Assembly (NCBI GenBank): GCA_043101635.1
Contig: JBICIE010000165.1
Location: 1 to 11,384 of the forward strand
Origin: CAYMJK01 sp043101635
Lineage (GTDB): Bacteria; Planctomycetota; Phycisphaerae; Phycisphaerales; UBA1924
Length of the DNA: 11,384 nucleotides
Direction: 5' to 3'
Shown piece by piece: positions 1-6,918 of this stretch; positions within the stretch are counted from its first letter, which is position 1, and each line of letters begins with the position of its first letter. The notes below the pieces were generated by a model, which saw nothing but the letters and a program-made list of their open reading frames with translations, was not told where the DNA came from and ran no database searches. Both the position numbers and the translations under genes were made by a program.

Positions 1-291
1 CCGGTGGAGGCGCCGCCGATCGAAACCGCCGGGAACGAAGAGGCCCTCGCCGCGGCCGACGCCGCCATCCTCGCCCTGCCGCAGGCCCAGCGGGAAGTTG
101 TCGGGTTGCGCCTGTTCGCATCGCTCGGCTACGCCGAGATCGCCGCCGTGCTCGGCGTCGGCGAATCGACGGCCCGCTCGCACATGAGCCTCGCCCTCCG
201 GGCCCTGCGCCGCGACCTCGCTTCGTGGGTGGAGGATGCCGCCGGCGCCAGCCCAAAGGAGACCACCGATGATCGCGCACAGGCTCGATAG
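1..291 (+). CDS. ECF-type RNA polymerase sigma factor, C-terminal part (5' end outside window)
   Basis: The frame is open from the first base, so the gene begins upstream and only its last 96 residues are seen. They carry sigma-70 region 4: a short helix with the LPQAQREVVGLRL pattern, then the helix-turn-helix YAEIAAVLGVGESTARSHMS, which in this family contacts the -35 element, then a basic helix ending in LRALRRDL. Region 2 would lie outside the window. The stop codon at 289-291 lies 23 bases inside the next gene, whose N-terminus looks like an anti-sigma domain, so the two are probably translationally coupled sigma and anti-sigma partners. The GTG at base 4 is not a credible start, because it would give only region 4. 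Family assignment is confident; the regulon is unknown. Confidence 0.88.
   Translation, partial: PVEAPPIETAGNEEALAAADAAILALPQAQREVVGLRLFASLGYAEIAAVLGVGESTARSHMSLALRALRRDLASWVEDAAGASPKETTDDRAQAR
255..261 (+). promoter_or_regulatory. Ribosome binding site deciding the start of the anti-sigma/macroglobulin gene
   Basis: AAAGGAG lies 7 bases before the ATG at 269. An upstream in-frame ATG at 236 has no such motif and would add 11 residues unlike an anti-sigma N-terminus, so 269 is preferred. The site lies inside the end of the sigma gene, which fits translational coupling. Confidence 0.75.
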
Positions 292-3200
292 CGACATCCC
301 CGGCGCTGTGGACGCCTACCTCCACGACCTGCTGCCCGAGAAGGACCGCGCCTACGTCGAGCAGCGCACCCGCGAGAGCGGCGTCTGGCGGGCCGCGATG
401 CAGGAAGCCGAGCGGCGCATGGCCCTGCTGCGCGCAGCGCCGGCGACCGAGCCGCCCGAGCGGCTGATCGAGCGGTCGCTCCACCGCGCTCAGCGCGAAG
501 GCGCCCGTCGCGAGCGCCTGCGGGCGCGGGTCGTCTGGAGCGCCGGCCTCGCCGCCGCGGCAGCACTCGCACTGTTCATCGGCGCCCACCTGTACTTCGC
601 CGGCCTGAGCCCGTCGCCCTACGACCTGCAGATCATCGGGCAGGATGACCTGCTCAGCGGCAGCCGGGCCTCGCTGCGCATCCGCCTCAGCCGCCACGAT
701 TCCGGCGCCGGCGTCGCGGGCGTTCCCGTGAACATCACGCTGCGCGACCCCGATGGCGGTTCCATTCGCCTGGCGTCCTTCTCGACCGATGATGTCGGCA
801 GCGGCTCGCCGCACATCGAACTGCCGGACTGGGCCGATGGCAGGTACGAACTGGCGATCTCCGCGCGCACGTCCCGCGGCATGGAGCGCATCGTCAGCCC
901 CGTCGAGCTGCGCCGCCAGTGGCGTGTGCTGCTCAGCTCCGACAAGCCGGTGTACCAGCCCGGGCAGGTGATCCGCATGCGCACGATCGCCCTGCGCGCT
1001 GCCGATGGCCGCCCGACCGCGGGCGAGCCCGCCGAGTTCGAGGTCGCCGACGCCGCGGGGAACCTGATCTTCCGCGAGAAGACCGTCACCAGCGAGTTCG
1101 GCATCGCCTCCGCCGACTGCCCGCTGGCCGACCTGATCACCGAGGGCGCCTACACGCTGCGCTGCCGCGTGGGCGCGGTGCAGGAGTCGCGCACGGTCGA
1201 TGTCCGCCGCTACACGCTGCCGAAGTTCCGGGCCCGGCTCTCGCTGTCGGCGGCCTTCTACGCCCCCGGCGACACGCTCAGCGGCGCCATCGACGCCGCC
1301 TACTACTTCGGCAAGCCGGTCGCCGGTGTCGCCGAGATCGAACTGCTGCGCGAGTCCACCGGCGAGGCGATCGACCTGCCCGTCCCGCCGGTCCAGCTTG
1401 ATGCCGAAGGGCGTGGGCGCTTCCGCGTGCGCCTGCCGCAGGATCTGCACCTGACCGGCGCCGATGGCGACATGCCCGTCCGCGTGCGCATCACCGTGCG
1501 GGATTCGGCCGGCCAGGAGGTCCAGACCTCGACCACCACGGTTATCAGCAGCCAGCCGCTGCGCATCACCATGGTCCCGGAATCCGGCCGGCTGGTTCCG
1601 GGCATTGAGAACGAGATCTTCGTGTTCGCGACACTGCCGGATGGAACGCCGGCGCAAGCCCGCATCTCGGTCGAGGGCCTCGGGCGCGATCTCGACACCG
1701 GCGAACTTGGCGTGACGTCGTTCATGCTGACCCCGGCGGGCGAGGACGCCTCGCTGGCCGTCCGCGCCACCGACTCCAGCGGGCGCACGGTCAACACGTC
1801 CGTCGATCTGGGTGTGGACACATCCGCCCAGGCGTTCATCCTGCGCACGGACGCCACGAGCTACGACGCCGGCGAGCCGGTGCAGATCTCCATCTTCGGC
1901 GCCGGCGCCGAGCCGGTGTTCATCGATCTCGTCCGCAACGGGCAGACGGTGCTGACCGACCGCATCGAGGTCACCGGCGGCCGCGGCAGGCGCGCCCTCG
2001 ACCTGCCGCCCGATCTCAGCGGCGCCCTGCGCCTGGTCGCCTACCGCTTCACTTCCGGCGGCTGGCCCATCCAGCGCCAGCGCACGCTGCTCGTGCGCCC
2101 GGCCGAGCAGGTCCGCGTCGAGATGGAAGCCGACAGCGCCGACTACCGCCCCGGCGACGCCGCGTCGCTGACCTTCCGCTTGACCGATGACCAGGGCGCC
2201 CCCGCGCCCGGCGCCATCAGCCTTGCGATCGTCGATGAGGCGGTCTTCGGCGTCGGCGCCGGCGTCACCCCGCTGGCCCGCCAGCTTCAGTCGATCCAGA
2301 GCGAACTGCTGGCGCCGATCTACACCGTGTACCCGTGGGATCCCTTCCGGGCCGATGAGGGCGAAGCCTACCGCATGGCCGACCGGGGCGCCGGCGCCCT
2401 GAGCGCCCGCGCCGGGACCGACGATCGCGACGCACTGCTGCGCCGGCTGGCCGATGAGGGCTACTTCCCGGTCGAGATGCTGCGCGTGCTCGAGAGCGAG
2501 CGGCTCGACGAGATGCTTGACAGCATGTCCGGCAGTATCTCGCCTGAGGCGCTGGCGATCCTCCGCGGCAATGGCGAGATGTACACGCTGCGCGAGGCGT
2601 CGTACCCGGAGAAGGAGCGGCGCATCAAGGACCTCAAGCGCGCGTGGTCGGGCGTAAGCAGCGCGATCATCGGCGCCGCGGTCGTCAGCGCGCTGCTCGG
2701 GCTGTTCGGCTGGCTGATCTGGGCCCTGGCTCGCGCATCCGGCGGCTGGGCAGTCGTGGCCGTGCTGCTCGTGCTGACGCCGCTGCTCGTCGGCATCCTC
2801 TTGCCTGCGATGGGCAAGGCTCGCCAGACAGCGCGGCAACTGAAGGCGGAGTCGGAACTGCGCGGACTCGGGATGGGCATCATGCTGGCGTCGCCTGCGT
2901 CGGAGCCTGTGCGCGACGCCATGTCGGTCGCCTCCCCCGCCCGCGTCCGCGACTGGTTCCCCGAAACCCTGCTCTGGCGCCCGGAGATCATCACCGACGA
3001 CCGCGGCGTCGCCACGCTCGATGTCCAGCTTGCCGACTCCATCACCAACTGGACCATCTCCGGCGCCGCCGTGACCAGCGCCGGCAGGCTCGGCGCCATC
3101 GATGAAGACCTGACCGTCTTCCAGCCCTTCTTCGTGGACGCCGATGTCCCGGTCGCCCTCATCCGCGCTGACGAGATCGAGCTTCGCGCCATCGTCTACA

Positions 3201-5059
3201 ACTACCTGGATGCCCCGCAGCAGGTCAGCGTCACCCTCGATGACGCCGACTGGTTCGAACTGCTTGATGAGCCGGCGAAGGTCATCCCGCTTGCCCCGCG
3301 CGAGGTCGCCAGCGTCAGCTTCCGCATCCGCGCTACCCGCCTCGGCAACCACGAAGTGACCTTCCGCGCCACCAGCGAAAGCGCAGCTGGCGACCCCGTC
3401 CAGGATGCCGTGCGCCGCCAGATCGCCGTCGATCCCGAGGGCGAGCAAGTCGATCGCGTCCTCAGCGGCGCCCTCCGCCAGCCCGCCACCATCCCCATCG
3501 AGTTCCCGCCAGCCGCAGTCGAAGGCAGCGAGCAGGTCATCTGCAAGCTCTATCCCTCGACCTTCAGCCAGGTCCTCGAAGGCCTCGACGGTATCTTCCG
3601 CCAGCCGCATGGCTGCTTCGAACAGACCAGTTCCACCACCTACCCGAACCTCCTCGCGCTGGACTACCTGCGCCGCACGCAGACGACCGCGCCCGAAGTC
3701 GAGGTCCGCGCGCAGCAGTACATCCACCTCGGCTACCAGCGCCTGCTCAGCTTCGAGGTCCCCGGCGGCGGCTTCGACTGGTTCGGCAGCCCGCCCGCCA
3801 ACGCCACGCTGACGGCCTACGGCCTCATGGAGTTCCAGGACATGGCCCGCGTGCGCGATGTCGATTCGCGCCTGATCGAGCGCACCCGCCGCTGGCTGCT
3901 CGGCCGCCAGCAGGCCGATGGCTCCTGGGCGCCCGAGTCGCGCCAGATGCACGATGATCCGGTCGCCGGCGATCCGGCCCGGGCCCGGCTGATGACGACC
4001 GCGTACATCGCGTGGTCCGTGTTCAGCGGCGACAGCGCGCCCAGCGACGCCGCCCGGCGCGCTGGCGGGTTCCTGAGGCAGACGCCTCCCGAGGCGCTGC
4101 GCGACCCCTACGCGCTCGCACTGGTCGCCCTCGCCCTGCGCGCAACCGGCGATGACGATGCCGCGGCGCCATACCTCGACCGCCTCGCCGGCCTGCGGCA
4201 GGTCGATGGCGAACTCGCCTGGTGGACCCGCCCGGCGGGCGCCCGCACCATGTTCTACGGCGCCGGGCAGTACGGCGACATCGAGGCGACCGCGCTGTGC
4301 GCCCTCGCCCTGCTCGAGTCTGGCGGCTCACCCGCCCTCGCAGGCTCAGCGCTCGCCTGGCTCGTCGAGCAGCGCAGCGCCTGGGGAACCTGGGGCACGA
4401 CGCAGGCCACCGTCCTCGCCCTCAAGGCCCTCACCCTCGGCGCCGAGCGCCCCGCCGGCGGCGATATCCGGCGCGAGATCGAGATCCGCCTCGATGGCCA
4501 GCCCCTGCGCACCCTCGTCGTCGAGCCCGACCAGTCCGATGTCATGCAGATGATCGATCTCACCGGCGCCATGGATGGCCCCGGCGCCATCACGCTCATC
4601 GACCACTCCGGCGCCGCCACCGCCTGGCAGATCGTCATGCGCCATCATGAACTGAAGGCGCCCGCCCCCGAAGGACCGCTCACCATCGATCTCACCTACG
4701 ACCGGCGCGATGTCCGCGTCGGCGAGTGGCTCGGCGCGGTCGCCACCATCGAGAACACTTCAGCGCAGCCCGTCCCCATGGCGATCCTCGACCTCCCGAT
4801 TCCCGCCGGCTACGCCATCGACACCGAAGCCCTCGATGCCCACGTCGAGCGCGGCGCCATCGCCAGGTACGAGATCACCCCGCGCCAGGCAATCATCTAC
4901 CTGCGCCAGCTTCGCCCCGGCGCCCCGCTCCGCCTCGACTACCGCCTGCGCGCACTCGCTCCGGGCGAGGTCCAGGCGCCGGGCGCCACCATCTCCGAGT
5001 ACTACAACCCCGAGGTCCGCGCCACCAGCGAGCCCGCGATCCTGACCAGTTCCTCCTGA
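269..5059 (+). CDS. Membrane-anchored anti-sigma-like domain fused to thioester alpha-2-macroglobulin with embedded membrane hairpin
   Basis: 1,596 residues. Seen in order: residues 1-87 are cytoplasmic and follow the anti-sigma pattern (DAYLHDLLPEKDRAYVE, later LLRAAPATEPPE) but lack the His/Cys zinc ligands; a transmembrane segment at about 88-110; Ig-like macroglobulin domains, including MG2 from about W218 (DKPVYQPGQ) and the next from about Y315 (YTLPKF); the MG6/bait-type domain ending near 650-662 (SLAIVDEAVFGV); a long insert at about 663-890 with two more transmembrane helices (about 799-821 and 827-848); the A2M domain from R892 (RDWFPETLLW, then DSITNW); the thioester domain with C1116-F-E-Q1119 and repeats such as QQADGSW and WGTTQATVLALKAL; and a receptor-binding-like C-terminus. 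Family knowledge: the Cys-Gln thioester covalently captures attacking proteases or surfaces once the bait is cleaved. With the N-terminus inside, three helices put all macroglobulin parts in the periplasm. There is no lipobox, unlike many bacterial homologues. Inference: a sensor that holds the upstream sigma factor until the outer domain is triggered. Confidence 0.9.
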   Translation: MIAHRLDSDIPGAVDAYLHDLLPEKDRAYVEQRTRESGVWRAAMQEAERRMALLRAAPATEPPERLIERSLHRAQREGARRERLRARVVWSAGLAAAAALALFIGAHLYFAGLSPSPYDLQIIGQDDLLSGSRASLRIRLSRHDSGAGVAGVPVNITLRDPDGGSIRLASFSTDDVGSGSPHIELPDWADGRYELAISARTSRGMERIVSPVELRRQWRVLLSSDKPVYQPGQVIRMRTIALRAADGRPTAGEPAEFEVADAAGNLIFREKTVTSEFGIASADCPLADLITEGAYTLRCRVGAVQESRTVDVRRYTLPKFRARLSLSAAFYAPGDTLSGAIDAAYYFGKPVAGVAEIELLRESTGEAIDLPVPPVQLDAEGRGRFRVRLPQDLHLTGADGDMPVRVRITVRDSAGQEVQTSTTTVISSQPLRITMVPESGRLVPGIENEIFVFATLPDGTPAQARISVEGLGRDLDTGELGVTSFMLTPAGEDASLAVRATDSSGRTVNTSVDLGVDTSAQAFILRTDATSYDAGEPVQISIFGAGAEPVFIDLVRNGQTVLTDRIEVTGGRGRRALDLPPDLSGALRLVAYRFTSGGWPIQRQRTLLVRPAEQVRVEMEADSADYRPGDAASLTFRLTDDQGAPAPGAISLAIVDEAVFGVGAGVTPLARQLQSIQSELLAPIYTVYPWDPFRADEGEAYRMADRGAGALSARAGTDDRDALLRRLADEGYFPVEMLRVLESERLDEMLDSMSGSISPEALAILRGNGEMYTLREASYPEKERRIKDLKRAWSGVSSAIIGAAVVSALLGLFGWLIWALARASGGWAVVAVLLVLTPLLVGILLPAMGKARQTARQLKAESELRGLGMGIMLASPASEPVRDAMSVASPARVRDWFPETLLWRPEIITDDRGVATLDVQLADSITNWTISGAAVTSAGRLGAIDEDLTVFQPFFVDADVPVALIRADEIELRAIVYNYLDAPQQVSVTLDDADWFELLDEPAKVIPLAPREVASVSFRIRATRLGNHEVTFRATSESAAGDPVQDAVRRQIAVDPEGEQVDRVLSGALRQPATIPIEFPPAAVEGSEQVICKLYPSTFSQVLEGLDGIFRQPHGCFEQTSSTTYPNLLALDYLRRTQTTAPEVEVRAQQYIHLGYQRLLSFEVPGGGFDWFGSPPANATLTAYGLMEFQDMARVRDVDSRLIERTRRWLLGRQQADGSWAPESRQMHDDPVAGDPARARLMTTAYIAWSVFSGDSAPSDAARRAGGFLRQTPPEALRDPYALALVALALRATGDDDAAAPYLDRLAGLRQVDGELAWWTRPAGARTMFYGAGQYGDIEATALCALALLESGGSPALAGSALAWLVEQRSAWGTWGTTQATVLALKALTLGAERPAGGDIRREIEIRLDGQPLRTLVVEPDQSDVMQMIDLTGAMDGPGAITLIDHSGAATAWQIVMRHHELKAPAPEGPLTIDLTYDRRDVRVGEWLGAVATIENTSAQPVPMAILDLPIPAGYAIDTEALDAHVERGAIARYEITPRQAIIYLRQLRPGAPLRLDYRLRALAPGEVQAPGATISEYYNPEVRATSEPAILTSSS
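2666..2890 (+). other. Two-helix membrane hairpin with pseudopilin-like second helix, inside the macroglobulin gene
   Basis: Residues 800-874 of the macroglobulin protein. Helix one spans about residues 799-821; it is followed by a short R-A-S-G-G turn and helix two at about 827-848. Helix two ends in LLVGILLPAMGKARQTARQL and continues ELRGLGMGIML. This matches the end of the hydrophobic helix and the following amphipathic part of planctomycete prepilin-like proteins (typical form LLPALGKAR then NLRQIG). No prepilin peptidase site precedes it, so it is probably a structural loan, not a working pilin. The hairpin sits between the MG6-like and A2M domains, where the bait is expected. Confidence 0.75.
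3611..3628 (+). other. Thioester motif GCFEQT of the macroglobulin
   Basis: The codons give G-C-F-E-Q-T, with Cys1116 and Gln1119 as the residues that form the internal thioester in this family. Bacterial members usually have Leu at the position of the Phe. The surrounding residues (QPHG before, STTYPNLLALDYL after) fit the family, so the bond can be expected to form. Confidence 0.9.
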
Positions 5060-5079
5060 CCCTTGCGTACCCCCAACTC

Positions 5080-5141
5080 CTGGGTACCCCCCCACTCCGT
5101 GGGGGGCCTGCCTGGGTACCCCCCCACTCCGTGGGGGGCCT
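5080..5141. repeat. Two identical 30-base GC hairpin repeats, possible two-way terminator
   Basis: Bases 5080-5109 and 5112-5141 are identical. Each contains the palindrome GGGTACCC and a perfect 8-base-pair stem CCCCCCAC/GTGGGGGG closed by the loop TCC (first copy 5088-5106, second 5120-5138). A worn third copy is visible at about 5067-5083. The repeats lie between two convergent genes, where a bidirectional transcription stop would be useful, but no T-run follows on either strand. They could equally be a dispersed extragenic repeat. The rest of the 5060-5190 gap shows nothing else I can name. Confidence 0.7.
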
Positions 5142-5190
5142 TCCCACCCTACTGGGTCCTACCAGCCCTTCATACTTGAACCCCCGCCGA

Positions 5191-6312
5191 TCACCCGCGC
5201 CCCGAGTCCTGACCCAGCAGCCGATCCACCGCCCCGAGCACAACCTCATACCCGATCCGATCCACGCGGCACCGCTCCGGATGATCGTTCGCCAGATCAT
5301 CGCCCGGCAGGTCCTCGCACGCCAGCACGATCTCCTCCCCCCCCGGCGCCGGGATCGTCGTCCAGCGATGATCCGTCGGCCCGAACAGCGTCACCACGGG
5401 CGTGCCCAGCGCCGCGGCAAAGTGTCGAGGCCCGGTATCGCCCGTCACCATGATCCGCGCCCGGGCCACAACCCCCTTGAGCGCCCCCAGCGTCCCACCA
5501 AGGGCCGTGAGATCCACCGGATCCGTGCGCGCAAGCCCGGCGATCTCGCGCACCAGTTCCGCCTCCGCCGGCGCCCCGTTGATCAGCACGCGCAGTCCGC
5601 GCTCGTGCAGGTCATCAGCCAGCCGCGCAAATCGCTCCGGCGGCCATCGCTTCGCCAGCTTGTTGCCACCGGGGTTCAGGATGGCAAACGGCTCGTCCGA
5701 CGCGCCGGCTCGCTCGAGGATCTCATCGGCGGCACGCCGCTGCGATTCGGTAACCGCCAGTTCCAGCCGCGCCCCCGCCGGCAGCGCCGCAATGAGCGGC
5801 TCGCCGCGATCATCCACGTCCGGCGCCGTCATCGACCCGTCGCGGAGCACTTCCAGCAGCGCGCGCGCAGCATGGTGGTAATACGCCGCGGCAGGCACGA
5901 CCGCCCACTTGCCGCCCGACCGCCCGCGCGCCTCCCGTCGCGGGGCCGCCAGGCCATGCGTCAGCAGCGACCCCCGCCCGTCGCGGTCATAGCCCAGCCG
6001 GATCGGCACACCGCTCAGCCGGCAGGTCAGCGCCGTCGACAGCGAATTGCTCAGCAGCAGCGCAGCCCCGTAGCGGTGTGGGCGCAGGGCCCCGGCGGTC
6101 CGCTTCGGCCCCATCATCCCCTCGCGTCGAAGCTCGAACTGGTCGATCAGGTCGGTCCCGGCCAGGATCTCCTCGGCCCCGCCCCGGCACAGGGCGCCGA
6201 CGAGCGAGCCGGGCAGTTCATCGCGGATCAGCCGCAGCGCCGGCGTCGCCATCACCAGGTCACCCACCCACGAGGGCAGCACGATCAGCAGTCGCAGGGG
6301 GCTCGGCGGCAC
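5191..6312 (-). CDS. Glycosyltransferase family 9, ADP-heptose:LPS heptosyltransferase-like
   Basis: 373 residues with a GTG start. GT9 enzymes transfer heptose from ADP-heptose to the inner core of lipopolysaccharide on the cytoplasmic side of the inner membrane. Motifs seen: the N-terminal loop LPSWVGDLVMATPAL (from residue 12), NPGGNKLAKRWPPERF (from 213) at the nucleotide-sugar half, then TGDTGPRHFAAALGTP (from 290) with LFGPTD after it. A C-terminal stretch, C-x(11)-HPERC followed by I-x2-E-V, matches the end of WaaF-type proteins. Length is normal for the family. The gene is read toward the macroglobulin gene and lies 31 bases after a small unknown gene on the same strand, probably in one transcript. 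The GTG is the first plausible start, with the family's usual N-terminus right behind it; no clear ribosome binding site precedes it. The true acceptor sugar cannot be told from sequence. Confidence 0.88.
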   Translation of the reverse strand: MPPSPLRLLIVLPSWVGDLVMATPALRLIRDELPGSLVGALCRGGAEEILAGTDLIDQFELRREGMMGPKRTAGALRPHRYGAALLLSNSLSTALTCRLSGVPIRLGYDRDGRGSLLTHGLAAPRREARGRSGGKWAVVPAAAYYHHAARALLEVLRDGSMTAPDVDDRGEPLIAALPAGARLELAVTESQRRAADEILERAGASDEPFAILNPGGNKLAKRWPPERFARLADDLHERGLRVLINGAPAEAELVREIAGLARTDPVDLTALGGTLGALKGVVARARIMVTGDTGPRHFAAALGTPVVTLFGPTDHRWTTIPAPGGEEIVLACEDLPGDDLANDHPERCRVDRIGYEVVLGAVDRLLGQDSGRG

Positions 6313-6343
6313 GCGGGATTGTCGGCGCTGGCCCGGCGCCGGA

Positions 6344-6778
6344 CTACCAGACGATGTCGATGAGCCGCCCCGAGGTCAGCGGGACCTCCACGCGGTAGGT
6401 GGTCCGGACGGCAAGCTCCTGGCGCGTCGGCTGCGTCGGCGAGACATCACCGAGATGGGGCACGGCCGGGCGGGCTGGGGCCGCCGATCGATCGGGCGGC
6501 GATGCCGCAGAGCCGGGATCGGTGGCACGGGTGGCAGAGGCGGCTTGCCGGCCGCGAAGGTAGTCGGAGTAGGGCAGGACATCGACCTCGGCCCGGCGCG
6601 CAATCGAGTTCTGCCGGCGCAGGAAGTCGGAGTACGGGATGGGCCAGGGGCACGCCGCGTTCCCGCATCGCCCGAAGGCGTCCGGCCGGCGCTCGGCGCG
6701 GACCGGCGGCGCCACCCGCGCCGGGGGCGCGATCAGCCGCAGCGGCGGCGGAGCCATATCTTCGATGCGTGATGCCAC
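6344..6778 (-). CDS. Uncharacterised small protein with doubled PYSD[F/Y]LR motif
   Basis: 144 residues from a GTG start, or 137 from the ATG at 6757; neither has a convincing ribosome binding site, so the start is open. I do not recognise the family. The N-terminus is rich in proline and arginine. A C-x4-C pair (C38, C43) is followed by two copies of a short motif 21 residues apart: PYSDFLRRQ (48-56) and PYSDYLRGRQ (69-78). The middle is low-complexity Ala/Pro/Arg/Ser, and the C-terminus (TYRVEVPLTSGRLIDIVW) looks like beta strand. There is no signal peptide and no membrane segment. Third codon positions are strongly G/C in this frame, supporting real coding. It precedes the glycosyltransferase by 31 bases and is divergent from queA. 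Confidence 0.6.
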   Translation of the reverse strand: MASRIEDMAPPPLRLIAPPARVAPPVRAERRPDAFGRCGNAACPWPIPYSDFLRRQNSIARRAEVDVLPYSDYLRGRQAASATRATDPGSAASPPDRSAAPARPAVPHLGDVSPTQPTRQELAVRTTYRVEVPLTSGRLIDIVW

Positions 6779-6918
6779 GCCGAACAGGTGCGCAGGCGGC
6801 GCCAGCGGCCAGCGTCCGAGAACTATGGCCCTGCGACGGCGGAAAGCGGCCTGCGTCAGCCGACGCCGGTCGGGCGCTGCGAAGGATCACCGCCCGATGA
6901 TGATGTGGGGCAACAGAC

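Noticed and set aside
2771..2890. A separate pilin gene or frameshifted junction inside the macroglobulin gene
   Set aside because: The frame runs without interruption through the segment, no start or prepilin cleavage site precedes it, and both flanks belong to the same macroglobulin order of domains.
5080..5141. CRISPR array
   Set aside because: Only two full copies with a 2-base gap between them, no spacers and no cas genes.
4726..6363. Long + strand open frame (545 codons) crossing from the macroglobulin gene over the gap into the glycosyltransferase region
   Set aside because: It overlaps two well-supported genes in other frames, is made almost wholly of Arg, Pro, Ala and His, and crosses the hairpin repeats. 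It is a by-product of high GC content.
6644..6670. Zinc-ribbon reading of the C-x4-C pair in the small protein
   Set aside because: Only one cysteine pair is present, spacing is unusual and no second pair or histidines stand at a suitable distance.
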